In this document: piece after piece, positions 6,112 to 13,708 of the stretch
Numbering within the stretch: the stretch's first letter is position 1
Layout: each line of letters starts with the position of its first letter
Assembly (NCBI GenBank): GCA_017453605.1
Contig: JAFTEP010000315.1
Location: 1-24,318 of the forward strand
From: Clostridia bacterium
GTDB lineage: Bacteria; Bacillota; Clostridia; Oscillospirales; SIG627
DNA length: 24,318 bases
Direction: 5' to 3'
Made by a program: the position numbers and the translations under genes
Notes under the pieces: generated by a model
What the model was told of the DNA's origin: nothing
The model's database searches: none
Seen by the model: only the letters and a program-made list of their open reading frames with translations

Positions 6112-8340
6112 TCAGGAGGGCTCTTGCTCCCGAACCTTGTTCATCTGCCTCTGAGCCATCACAAGACCGTAGTAGATCCCGCGCTTTTTCATCAGCTCCT
6201 CGTGGGTGCCGAGCTCCGCCGCCGTTCCCTTGTCGAGCACCAGAAGCTTCGTCGCGTTGCGCAGCGTCGAGAGCCTGTGCGCGATCGCGACGGTAGTGCG
6301 GTCCTTGATGAGATTCGCGAGCGCGTCCTGGATCTCCTTTTCTGTCTCGGTGTCAAGAGAGGACGTCGCCTCGTCGAGTATCAATATCTTCGGGTCGTGC
6401 AGGATAGCGCGGGCTATGGCGATCCTCTGACGTTCGCCGCCGGAGAGGGTGCAGCCGCTCTCGCCGACCATGCTGTTGTAGCCGTCGGGGAGCTTCATGA
6501 TGAACGAGTGCGCCGAGGCTTTCTTTGCCGCCTCGATCACCTGCGCGGGCGACGCCTCCGGTTTGGCGTAGGCTATATTATCATATATGGTGCCGGTGAA
6601 CAGAAAATTCTCCTGAAGCACGACTCCGACGTTTTTTCTCAAAGTGTTCTGCGGGATCGAGCGCACGTCGAGCCCGTCCACGCAGATCCTGCCGCTGTCG
6701 ACGTCGTAGAGTCGCATGATGAGGTTTATCAGCGTGCTCTTGCCGACTCCCGATCTGCCGACGATCCCGAGCATCTCGCCTCTGCCGACGCTGACGCTCA
6801 CGTCTTTCAGGACGGGCTGGGCGGGACTGTAGCCGAAGCTGATATTCTCTACGGAAATGTTGCCGGTGATGGTCTCGGGAGATGATTCGGGCTCGTCGCG
6901 CAGGATGCTTTCGTCCTCGATCACGTCCATCACCTTCGAGATGCTGGTGACGGTGCGCTGGATCATTCTCGGCAGGCGCGCCATGAACCTTATCGGCGCG
7001 TAGAGCATACTCACGAATCCCGAATACATCGTGAGCTGACCGACGGTCATCTCGCCGCCGATGATTCGGCTTCCGACAAAATACAAAACTATATACGAGC
7101 CGATCCCGAGGATGAAGTTGGCGTAGGGCATGATCCTCGCCCAGACTGTCTCGTTCTTTATCGAGATGTCCCTGACGCGGCGGACCGCCGTTTCATATTT
7201 GGCGAGCTCCTTTTTCTCCGTGCCGAAGATCTTGACGACGCGGATCCCTCGGAAGATGTCGTGAAGGACGGTGTTCGCCTCGGAGTTGACGACCCACTGG
7301 CGGCGGTAGAGCCGCGCGGTCATGCGCCAGATCACGCGGAAGATCACGAACACCAGCGGCACCGGCGCGATGACCGCCGCCGCGAGAGCGGGCGCGGTGA
7401 TGAAGAGATACCCGCCGACCACAAACAGCGTCATGAGCTGTTCTATGAGAGCCGGGAGCTGACCGGTGAGAAAGTTTGAGATCTGGTCGGTGTCTCCCGA
7501 CAGACGAGCGAGCAGTTCTCCCGTGCTGTATTTGCCGATCCCGGAAACGCTCATCCTCTGCAGATGCGTATATAACACCTGCCGGATCGAGAGCACGGTC
7601 TTCGTGCTGACGCGGGAGAGGATGTTGTTTCGCATTATGCCGATAGCGACCGCCGCCGCATTGGCGAGAGCGATGCCGCCGACCGCCAGCGCCAGCCCGA
7701 GAAAGGTCACGGAGGCGGGATCGGAGGACTTGATATGGGAGTCGATGAGTTCGCGGTTGAGATTGGGCACGATAAGGTTTATCCCGGTCGTGGCAAAAAA
7801 CAGCGCGATCGAGAGGGCGAGCATCAGTCTGTGAGGCTTGACGAACTCCCAGAGCCTCTTCGCCGCGCCGCCGGTCCCGGCGCAGTCGGGGCAGGAAAAA
7901 CTGCCTCTGGGGATCTCTTTGCCGCACCTCGGGCAGACGCCGTTTTTGCGGACGAATTTTACTTCCGAGGGCTTTTTGCCGCGCTCGCAGACTTCGATAA
8001 GACAGCCGACCGCCTGGGAGACGTCGGGCAGGTCTTTGAGCTCGCATCTGCACAGCGAAACGAATTCGCCGGAGTGTTTAGCCTCGATATAAACGCAGTC
8101 GGTCTCCTTGACGAGCTTCGGTTCGCTGAGCTTGTCGAGCGAGAGCGCGGTTATCTCCAGGGAGCCGTTTTTGTCCTCGCGGCAGACGAAGACTTCCTCG
8201 TCGCCGAGCGCGAGGCAGGCGTTGACGTAGGAGTTGTCGGCGCCGAGGGTCGAAGCTATCAGAAAATGGACGTCGCTTCCCAGACGCCGCTTGAGCGCCT
8301 CTCGGGCGAGACCGGGAAAACCGGGATCCGGGTATTTCAT
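6112..8340 (-). CDS. ABC exporter half-transporter with N-terminal zinc ribbon (ABC1)
   Basis: A 742-aa fused permease/ATPase of the exporter (MsbA/LmrA-like) type. Residues 1-130 form a soluble, probably beta-rich extension. A zinc ribbon follows (Cys136, 139, 150, 153), then a six-helix membrane domain (about 165-460) and the ATPase domain. The ATPase has Walker A GRSGVGKS (528-535), Q-loop Gln576, signature LSGGE (632-636), Walker B ILILDE with catalytic Glu657, and H-loop His688. All nucleotide-site motifs look intact. The stop of the upstream DUF1854 gene overlaps the ATG at 8340 (TGATG), which implies translational coupling; a GTG at 8343 is an alternative. Together with the 9076-11472 protein it probably forms a heterodimer. 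In NCBI naming, relatives with DUF1854 partners are called cyanophycin metabolism-associated, but no cyanophycin gene is seen here and the cargo is unknown. Confidence 0.9.
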   Translation of the reverse strand: MKYPDPGFPGLAREALKRRLGSDVHFLIASTLGADNSYVNACLALGDEEVFVCREDKNGSLEITALSLDKLSEPKLVKETDCVYIEAKHSGEFVSLCRCELKDLPDVSQAVGCLIEVCERGKKPSEVKFVRKNGVCPRCGKEIPRGSFSCPDCAGTGGAAKRLWEFVKPHRLMLALSIALFFATTGINLIVPNLNRELIDSHIKSSDPASVTFLGLALAVGGIALANAAAVAIGIMRNNILSRVSTKTVLSIRQVLYTHLQRMSVSGIGKYSTGELLARLSGDTDQISNFLTGQLPALIEQLMTLFVVGGYLFITAPALAAAVIAPVPLVFVIFRVIWRMTARLYRRQWVVNSEANTVLHDIFRGIRVVKIFGTEKKELAKYETAVRRVRDISIKNETVWARIMPYANFILGIGSYIVLYFVGSRIIGGEMTVGQLTMYSGFVSMLYAPIRFMARLPRMIQRTVTSISKVMDVIEDESILRDEPESSPETITGNISVENISFGYSPAQPVLKDVSVSVGRGEMLGIVGRSGVGKSTLINLIMRLYDVDSGRICVDGLDVRSIPQNTLRKNVGVVLQENFLFTGTIYDNIAYAKPEASPAQVIEAAKKASAHSFIMKLPDGYNSMVGESGCTLSGGERQRIAIARAILHDPKILILDEATSSLDTETEKEIQDALANLIKDRTTVAIAHRLSTLRNATKLLVLDKGTAAELGTHEELMKKRGIYYGLVMAQRQMNKVREQEPS

Positions 8341-8825
8341 CACAGATAAATCTCCAGCTTTGAAAAGCTTTTTTTGTCGAGAGCTTCTATATCGGGGATC
8401 TCATATCTCGCGCCGTCCCTGTCGACGGCGAAAAACCTCGTGTCGCTGACGCGGATCATGCTCTTATACGGGTCGCGCATCGCAAACTCGATCTCTTTTT
8501 CGTCTTCGGTCTCGACCTTCCACATCGCGATCCCCGCCTTGCTCTCAACGGAAAGGATCTTTTTTATCTTCGGGCAGTAGTATCTGCGTTCGAGCGCGGT
8601 CTTCAGAGCCCCGGCGTCGGCAGGATCAAGATCGGAGAGCTTTTCTATGATGCACAGTTCTTCGCCCTCGGGATCGTATATCCCGACGTAGCCGTCGGTG
8701 ATCTCGAGAGGGAACGCCAGGACCGGCGTCACCCGCGTCCTCTCGCCGCCGTCGAGCATATATAAAAAGCCGTTCTCGCTCAGCTCGAAGTGCGCGCTCT
8801 TTGAAAGCATTTGGTTTTTTTCCAT
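8340..8825 (-). CDS. DUF1854 family protein
   Basis: A 161-aa cytoplasmic protein without membrane segments. It has the layout I associate with DUF1854: a central VTPVLAFPLEITDGYVGIYD-like stretch, an acidic ELCIIEKLSDLDP segment, then YYCPKIKKILSVESKAGIAMW and a final RYEIPDIEALD motif. The family is of unknown function and is commonly encoded beside ABC transporters with N-terminal extensions, which is the arrangement here. The start at 8825 is set by AGGAG (8833-8837) 7 nt upstream. The frame stays open for another 81 codons, but that stretch is palindromic repeat DNA and lacks a ribosome binding site. Its last codon overlaps the start of ABC1, so the two are likely made in fixed ratio. 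It may be a regulatory or accessory subunit of the transporter. Confidence 0.82.
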   Translation of the reverse strand: MEKNQMLSKSAHFELSENGFLYMLDGGERTRVTPVLAFPLEITDGYVGIYDPEGEELCIIEKLSDLDPADAGALKTALERRYYCPKIKKILSVESKAGIAMWKVETEDEKEIEFAMRDPYKSMIRVSDTRFFAVDRDGARYEIPDIEALDKKSFSKLEIYL

Positions 8826-8848
8826 TCGTATTCTCCTGTTTTTTTCAG

Positions 8849-8938
8849 CAAGGGACCCGCCCTTGCCCCCGCAAGAGGCTCCGCCTCTTGACTTTGCGAG
8901 GGCTCTGCCCTCGACCCGCAAGGGGACCGGTCCCCTTG
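8849..8938. repeat. Cluster of four short GC-rich palindromes
   Basis: Four hairpin-forming units stand in a row. CAAGGG/CCCTTG is at 8849-8865, CAAGAGGC/GCCTCTTG at 8872-8890 and CGAGGGC/GCCCTCG at 8897-8913. The last is a perfect 20-nt palindrome at 8919-8938. The units share a caagggg-type core, roughly 23-24 nt spacing and similar (t)tgac linkers, so they look like diverged copies of one unit. This resembles REP-like dispersed intergenic repeats. It lies within the operon between ABC2 and DUF1854. Confidence 0.7.
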
Positions 8939-9019
8939 ACCCCGTGAATTGGGGGATCTCTATATCGGCTTTCGCCTTCGCTTTGGCTCGGACGAAAACA
9001 AAACGCTCGTATTGAATCA

Positions 9020-9038
9020 ATCCCGTTTTTTTCGGGAT
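9020..9038. repeat. Small hairpin with T7/A7 loop
   Basis: ATCCCG and CGGGAT flank a run of seven T (A on the minus strand). No U-tract follows the stem in either direction, so I do not call it a terminator. It is the middle part of the repeat-rich spacer. Confidence 0.5.
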
Positions 9039-9045
9039 CGATCCA

Positions 9046-9069
9046 CTTGGAAGGCGTAAGCCTTTCAAG
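9046..9069 (-). repeat. Stem-loop just after the ABC2 stop codon
   Basis: A 10-bp stem (9046-9055 with 9060-9069, one G-U pair) has a 4-nt loop and lies 6 nt beyond the ABC2 stop. No U-run follows, so it is more likely an mRNA-stabilising or processing hairpin, or part of the repeat element, than a terminator. Confidence 0.5.
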
Positions 9070-9075
9070 CGGGAG

Positions 9076-11472
9076 CTACCCTATCGCCACCACTTTCAGC
9101 GCTTCGAGCTGGAGCATATAGAGCTTGTAATACTCACCGGCGAGCTTCATCAGTTCGTTGTGAGTGCCCGCCTCGGCGACCTTGCCGTCCTTTATCACGA
9201 CGAGGCTGTCGGCGTTGCGCAGGGTCGAGAGCCTGTGCGCGATGATGACCGTCGTCCTGCCGCGAGTGAGCCGGTCGAGAGAGTCCTGGATCTGCCGTTC
9301 GGTCTGGGTGTCCATCGAGGCGGTCGCCTCGTCGAGGATGAGGATGTTGGGAGAACGAAGTATCGCGCGCGCGATCGAAACTCTCTGTCTCTCGCCGCCC
9401 GAAAGGTTGTTCTTGGAGCTGTCGACCACGGTGTTGTAGCCGTTGGCAAGCTTCATGATGAAATCGTGAGCGCCCGCGGCTTTCGCGGCTTCGATGACTT
9501 CGCCGCGCGTCGCCTCGGGGCAGGCGTAGCGGATGTTCTCAAAGATGCTGCCGCGGAAGAGATAGGTCTCCTGGCTGACGATCGCGACGCTCGAATGGAG
9601 GGTGTCGAGAGAGTAGTTTTTCAGATCCTCGCCGTCGAGAGTGATCCTTCCCTCGGTCGGATCGTAAAGGCGGGTCATGAGGTTTGCGAGAGTGCTCTTT
9701 CCGGCGCCTGTGTGACCGACTATCCCGAGGGTCTGTCCCTTTTTGACCTCGAAGCACACGTCCTCGAGCACTTTTCTTCCGGGCTCGTAGGAGAAGCCGA
9801 CGTGGTCGAACACTATGTCGCCGTCGAGGGCGTTTCTGACGACGGGGTCCTGTTTTTCTTTAACTTCGGGAACGGTGTCCATGACTTCGAAGAGCCTGCG
9901 CATGGAGTTGACCGCGCGCGCGAGCTGACCGGAAAACTCGCCCAGGAACGTGATAGGTCCCGAAACGTAGGAAATTATCGAAAGAAAGAGCATCAGAGAA
10001 GCGTAGGTGATGCCGCTCTGACCGAGCGAGACCGAGTTCTGCACGACGAGCCAGCCGCCGACCGCCCATATCACGAGCGTCGCGAAGGAAATGGAAAGAT
10101 TGATGAGCGGGAAGACGGTGTTCGAGCGCAGGGCGACCGCGAGGTTGGCCTCGGAATAACTGCGGCTCTCGTTGTCAAAGCGCTCGATCTCCGCGTCCTC
10201 ACGGCTGAACGCCTTGACGACCCTGAAGCCCGTGAGCACGTCGGAGACCGCGGAATTGAAGCGGCGGGATCTGGCGAAGCTCTTGGAGTGCAGGCGCGAA
10301 AAGCTCTTCATGATGAGCCGGTACAGTATCGCCAGAAGCGGCATCGGCACGAAGACGAGCGCCGTCAGACGCCAGTCGATGGAGAGCATCACGAAGAAGA
10401 CCGCCAAAAGCTTTATGAGGTTTGTGATGAGATACGGCACTCCGTCGCAGAAGAACCAGTAGAGCGTTTCCGCGTCGCCGTTGACCTGCGTCATCAGCGA
10501 GCCGGTCTGTCTGCCGGAGAAGAAGCTCATCGAGAGCCGCTGTAGGTTTTCAAAGATCGTTTTTTTCAGGTCGTAAACGACCCTCGCGCTTATCTTTGAG
10601 CTGACGACGCTGTTTATGTGGTCGAAGACCGCCGCGATGATCCCCGCCAGCATTATGGCGAGGACGAGCGGTCCGATCATCCCGTAGAGATCGCCCGTCG
10701 GCTCGAGCACGCGGTCGTAGAGCACGCGGTTCGAGAGATAGGGGACTATCAGCCCTATGCCTATGCCGAGCGCGATGAAGATCACCGTCACGGCGATCCC
10801 GACGCGGTATTTTTTGAAGAAGGGGAGAAGCCTTTTGAAGAGGCGCGTCCGGGGCATACAGCGCGGACACTGTTTTGTCTCGGGGTCGGGGTATTTCATC
10901 CGGCACTTGGGGCAGAAGAGTTCTTCGTCGTCTCCCGGCTTTTTCAGGGGCCTTTTTTTCATTCCGTCGGGAGCGGAAAGCTCGTGACAGAGATCCTGCG
11001 CTTCGTTCTTTTTTGCCATCGTGTAACAGAACAGGCACTCCGCCCCGCCGTCGGACTTTTCGGCGCAGAACCTGCCGCCGTTGACGCTGTCTTCGGTGAA
11101 AAACTTCTTCAGTTCGTCCTTGCCGAACCACGCCCAGTCGTCCTGGGTCAGCACCGGCTCCGAGCGGCGGCGCGGGAGAAGGCGGAACAAAACGCCGTGG
11201 GGAGCTTCCTTCAGCTCCTCACGGACGCTCAGAATGACCGCTTCCTCGTCAGTCAGAACAAAATAGCAGTCGCACGGCTCGTCGTTCCTGCCGCGGTCCG
11301 AACAGATAAAGCGCTTTATTTTTTCGACGTCCACGCCCTTTGACGCCAAAAGCGCCTTCACGTTGTCGGGCAGAGCTTTTCCTCGCGGGGCTCCGTGTCC
11401 CGCTCCGTCCGCGGAAGGCGTCTGCCGGCGCGGCCCGGGCCCTCCGGGGCCGGGGAAACTACCGTTCATCAT
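9076..11472 (-). CDS. ABC exporter half-transporter with N-terminal zinc ribbon (ABC2)
   Basis: A 798-aa exporter-type permease/ATPase. It opens with a Gly/Pro-rich stretch (1-35), then a soluble domain with extra cysteines (Cys136, 146, 149, 162). A zinc ribbon (Cys187, 190, 202, 205) leads into the membrane domain (about 215-525). The ATPase has Walker A GHTGAGKS (586-593), Gln634, LSGGE (690-694), Walker B ILILDE with Glu715, and His746, all apparently competent. It shares its plan with ABC1, although the N-terminal regions have diverged, so the two are probable heterodimer partners. The start overlaps the last 14 nt of the CDP-glycerol transferase-like gene, which suggests coupling; ATG 11469 is a near-equivalent start. 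A spacer of about 250 nt with palindromes separates it from DUF1854. The transported substrate cannot be read from the sequence. Confidence 0.9.
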   Translation of the reverse strand: MMNGSFPGPGGPGPRRQTPSADGAGHGAPRGKALPDNVKALLASKGVDVEKIKRFICSDRGRNDEPCDCYFVLTDEEAVILSVREELKEAPHGVLFRLLPRRRSEPVLTQDDWAWFGKDELKKFFTEDSVNGGRFCAEKSDGGAECLFCYTMAKKNEAQDLCHELSAPDGMKKRPLKKPGDDEELFCPKCRMKYPDPETKQCPRCMPRTRLFKRLLPFFKKYRVGIAVTVIFIALGIGIGLIVPYLSNRVLYDRVLEPTGDLYGMIGPLVLAIMLAGIIAAVFDHINSVVSSKISARVVYDLKKTIFENLQRLSMSFFSGRQTGSLMTQVNGDAETLYWFFCDGVPYLITNLIKLLAVFFVMLSIDWRLTALVFVPMPLLAILYRLIMKSFSRLHSKSFARSRRFNSAVSDVLTGFRVVKAFSREDAEIERFDNESRSYSEANLAVALRSNTVFPLINLSISFATLVIWAVGGWLVVQNSVSLGQSGITYASLMLFLSIISYVSGPITFLGEFSGQLARAVNSMRRLFEVMDTVPEVKEKQDPVVRNALDGDIVFDHVGFSYEPGRKVLEDVCFEVKKGQTLGIVGHTGAGKSTLANLMTRLYDPTEGRITLDGEDLKNYSLDTLHSSVAIVSQETYLFRGSIFENIRYACPEATRGEVIEAAKAAGAHDFIMKLANGYNTVVDSSKNNLSGGERQRVSIARAILRSPNILILDEATASMDTQTERQIQDSLDRLTRGRTTVIIAHRLSTLRNADSLVVIKDGKVAEAGTHNELMKLAGEYYKLYMLQLEALKVVAIG

Positions 11473-12616
11473 TCAGCTTTTTTTCCATCCAATCCACAGT
11501 TTTTTTCGATGCTTCGCCGTCCGCGACGATCCCGCAGCGCTCCCTGAAGGCGCCGAGCCGTTTCAGATACGCTTCTTCGTCGAAGCCTTCCACCGCCCGG
11601 CAGAGCGAGGAGACGTCGCGGCAGAGCTCGAAGGGGAGTTCTTCAAGAGCAAAATAGAAATTTCTGTCCTTCATATATTCCTCGACGTCCGAGGCGAAAA
11701 GAAAGCACGGACGGGACGTCAGCATGAAGTCGAACATCACCGAGGAATAGTCTGTGATAAGAACGTCGCTTGCAACGTAGAGTTTCTGGATGTCGGGGTA
11801 GTGGGAGAGGTTTTTCACGCCCTCATCCGAAAGCCTGAGGCTGTCGGCGTATTTCTCGAGGTTTGAGTGCAGCTTCACCAGGACCGTCCACTCGCCGCCG
11901 AAACGCGCGCCGAGAGAACGGCGAAGCGCCGCGTAATCGAGCTGATAGCAGTCGAGGGAGCCGTCGGAGCGGAAGGTCGGCGCGTAGAGCGCGAGGCGGT
12001 CGCCGTCTCCGAAGCCGAGAGAGCGCTTGATCTCGCTTTTTTCTTTTTCGCCCGCCCTGACCAGAAAGTCGTTTCTCGGCAGACCGATCCCGAGGATCTC
12101 TCCCGAGAACCAGAAGCTGTTCTTATAGACGCTTGTCATGTGGGCGCTGTCGGAGATCATCAGATCGCAGATCGCGCCGTCCGCCTTTGCCGCCCGGACG
12201 TATCCGGCGTCGAGGGACGCCTCGGCGTCCTTCTCGATGCGCTTGAGGGCGAAGCCGTGCCAGGTCTGGATGTAGATCTGAGACGGCTTTTTTCTCTTTC
12301 TGACGGTCTTGCGGGCGTTGTCGATCCAGAAGCCCGAGGTCGACATGTGGTAGACGAAGGCCGAGCTGCGGTACTTGACGGGCTTTATCCCCTCGGGAAG
12401 AGTCTTTTTCGCCGCGTCGCCGTTCACGACCCAGTAAAGCTCGAAGCCGCCTCTTTTCAGGAGCTCTTCGGCGATCGCTCCGGGCGAATCGCTGAGTCCG
12501 CGCCCGTAATAGCTCTGGAGCACGACCTTGTTCTTCTTCACGCCGAGGGGCCTGAAAAGCTCCCACAGAAGCGCTTCCCACAGCCTTTTGGGCAGGGACA
12601 AAAGATTTCGGAGCAT
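11459..12616 (-). CDS. CDP-glycerol glycerophosphotransferase family protein
   Basis: A 385-aa protein of the TagB/TagF-like family, which transfers glycerol-phosphate or ribitol-phosphate from a CDP donor to a growing surface polymer at the inner face of the membrane. Recognisable motifs are QTWHGFALK (117-125, His120), LGIGLPRNDFL (175-185), YAPTFR (211-216), VKLHSN (247-252, His250) and LITDYSSVMFDF (286-297). The two histidines and the DYSS box correspond to conserved active-site elements of the family. At 385 aa it is close to the TagB-type core and lacks the large N-terminal extension of TagF polymerases. Its place among glycosyltransferases and a polymerase/ligase-like protein suggests that the polymer carries polyol-phosphate. 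No CDP-glycerol synthesis gene is in the window. Confidence 0.9.
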   Translation of the reverse strand: MLRNLLSLPKRLWEALLWELFRPLGVKKNKVVLQSYYGRGLSDSPGAIAEELLKRGGFELYWVVNGDAAKKTLPEGIKPVKYRSSAFVYHMSTSGFWIDNARKTVRKRKKPSQIYIQTWHGFALKRIEKDAEASLDAGYVRAAKADGAICDLMISDSAHMTSVYKNSFWFSGEILGIGLPRNDFLVRAGEKEKSEIKRSLGFGDGDRLALYAPTFRSDGSLDCYQLDYAALRRSLGARFGGEWTVLVKLHSNLEKYADSLRLSDEGVKNLSHYPDIQKLYVASDVLITDYSSVMFDFMLTSRPCFLFASDVEEYMKDRNFYFALEELPFELCRDVSSLCRAVEGFDEEAYLKRLGAFRERCGIVADGEASKKTVDWMEKKLNDER

Positions 12617-12662
12617 AAGTTCTCGTTTCGTTTTTTTAAATAATTTGAGTTTCGGTGAAAGA

Positions 12663-13658
12663 TCAGTAGACCTCTTTCGGCTTTCTTGCTTTTCCGAGGT
12701 TTTTCAAAGCGAAGATCTTTTTCAGGACCGAAAGCCTCCCCGCGCGGATCAGCCTGAACGCCAGACGGCGCGATTTTGTCAGGCGGGAAAGATAGGGATT
12801 TTTCTCCGGGTGGGGGAATCTGTCCTCGACGTATTTTTTGAAGACGGCGGGAAGACGGGAATCGGGATCGGTCTTCATCACGCGGGCGATCGCGTAGACG
12901 TAGATGTTGTCGGTCGCGAGCATTTCGAGCTCGTCGCGGTAGAGATCGTAGAGCGAGTTTTCCTTGAAGAAGGCGATGAGCGAATCCATCGCTTCCATGA
13001 TCTCGGCGTTTCTGGAGACTTCCGAATTGTTCGTGATCGAGCCCTCGCGGATGAGATAGTCGTAGAGGACTTCGTCTATGTAGACTATTTTCTTTGCGCG
13101 TGTAATGAGCTTCGGAGTCGTCGCGAGGTCCTCGAACCATTTTTTCTCGGGGAACCTTATGCCGTCGAAGAGCTCTCTTCTGAACGCCTTGACGCAGGCG
13201 CTGGGCTTTGTGAGCAGGCAGTCCTTCTGCTCCGCGAGGCTGAACACCTTTCCGGCGGGGAGCTCTTCCGGCTGCACCGAGATCGTGTTGCCCCAGACGT
13301 CGACGCTCTTCAGATCGAAGATGACGATATCCGCGGAGTATTTTTTGATCGCGGCCTCGAGCTTTTCGACCGCGCCGCGGCAGAGGCGGTCGTCGCTGTC
13401 GACGAACAGCAGCCAGTCTCCGTTTGCCGCGTTGATCCCGGTGTTCCTTGCGCCGCCGAGTCCGCGGTTCTTCTGATGGATCACCCTGACTTTGTCGGGA
13501 TATTCCGCGGCGTATCTGTCGCAGATCGCTCCGCTCGAGTCAAGGGAACCGTCGTCGACGGCGATGATCTCGAAATCGCCCTGCTGGATCAGAAGGGAGG
13601 CAAAACAGGTGTCGACGTAGGTCTCAACGTTATAGACAGGCACGATAATACTGAACAT
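12663..13658 (-). CDS. Family 2 glycosyltransferase (GT2-b)
   Basis: A 331-aa GT-A fold transferase that begins directly with the family strand FSIIVPVYN. The nucleotide-binding DDG is at 35-37, the RGLGGARNTG segment at 65-74, and the metal-binding D-S-D at 87-89 within FVDSDD. It would add a sugar from a nucleotide-sugar donor in the cytoplasm. I chose ATG 13658 because AAGGAG lies 6 nt upstream and the paralogue starts at the same point. An ATG at 13712 overlaps the upstream stop (ATGA) and would add 18 residues. It is a full-length paralogue of the upstream GT2: the C-termini also match, with a shared K/R-S-R/K-RLAFRL region near residue 300. Donor and acceptor are unknown. Confidence 0.88.
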   Translation of the reverse strand: MFSIIVPVYNVETYVDTCFASLLIQQGDFEIIAVDDGSLDSSGAICDRYAAEYPDKVRVIHQKNRGLGGARNTGINAANGDWLLFVDSDDRLCRGAVEKLEAAIKKYSADIVIFDLKSVDVWGNTISVQPEELPAGKVFSLAEQKDCLLTKPSACVKAFRRELFDGIRFPEKKWFEDLATTPKLITRAKKIVYIDEVLYDYLIREGSITNNSEVSRNAEIMEAMDSLIAFFKENSLYDLYRDELEMLATDNIYVYAIARVMKTDPDSRLPAVFKKYVEDRFPHPEKNPYLSRLTKSRRLAFRLIRAGRLSVLKKIFALKNLGKARKPKEVY

Positions 13659-13664
13659 CGGGGG

Positions 13665-13670
13665 CTCCTT
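13665..13670 (-). promoter_or_regulatory. Ribosome binding site favouring the 13658 start
   Basis: AAGGAG on the minus strand lies 6 nt before ATG 13658. It supports the shorter GT2 product over one starting at the overlapping ATGA at 13712. Confidence 0.65.
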
Positions 13671-13708
13671 TTCGTTTGACGGATCACAGGATCGGTTTTT
13701 TTCGGGCG

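Noticed and set aside
8849..8938. CRISPR-like array
   Set aside because: The units are about 17-20 nt, imperfect and self-palindromic, the intervals are only a few nt, and no cas gene is present.
8826..9068. An 81-residue N-terminal extension of the DUF1854 protein (start at 9068)
   Set aside because: The extension is encoded by palindromic repeat DNA, is low-complexity and charged, and has no ribosome binding site. AGGAG lies 7 nt before ATG 8825, where the conserved domain begins.
9046..9069. Terminator after ABC2
   Set aside because: The stem is good but no U-run follows in the direction of transcription.
9160..10545. Long open frame on the plus strand inside ABC2 (and a similar one at 6124-6885 inside ABC1)
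   Set aside because: These are antisense to well-supported ABC transporter genes, with Arg/Asp/Val-rich composition typical of GC-rich shadow frames and no recognisable domain.
8320..10915. Shared M-K-Y-P-D-P string at the start of ABC1 and in the zinc ribbon of ABC2 as a sign of a domain rearrangement
   Set aside because: It is six residues in different structural contexts with no flanking similarity, so it is probably chance.
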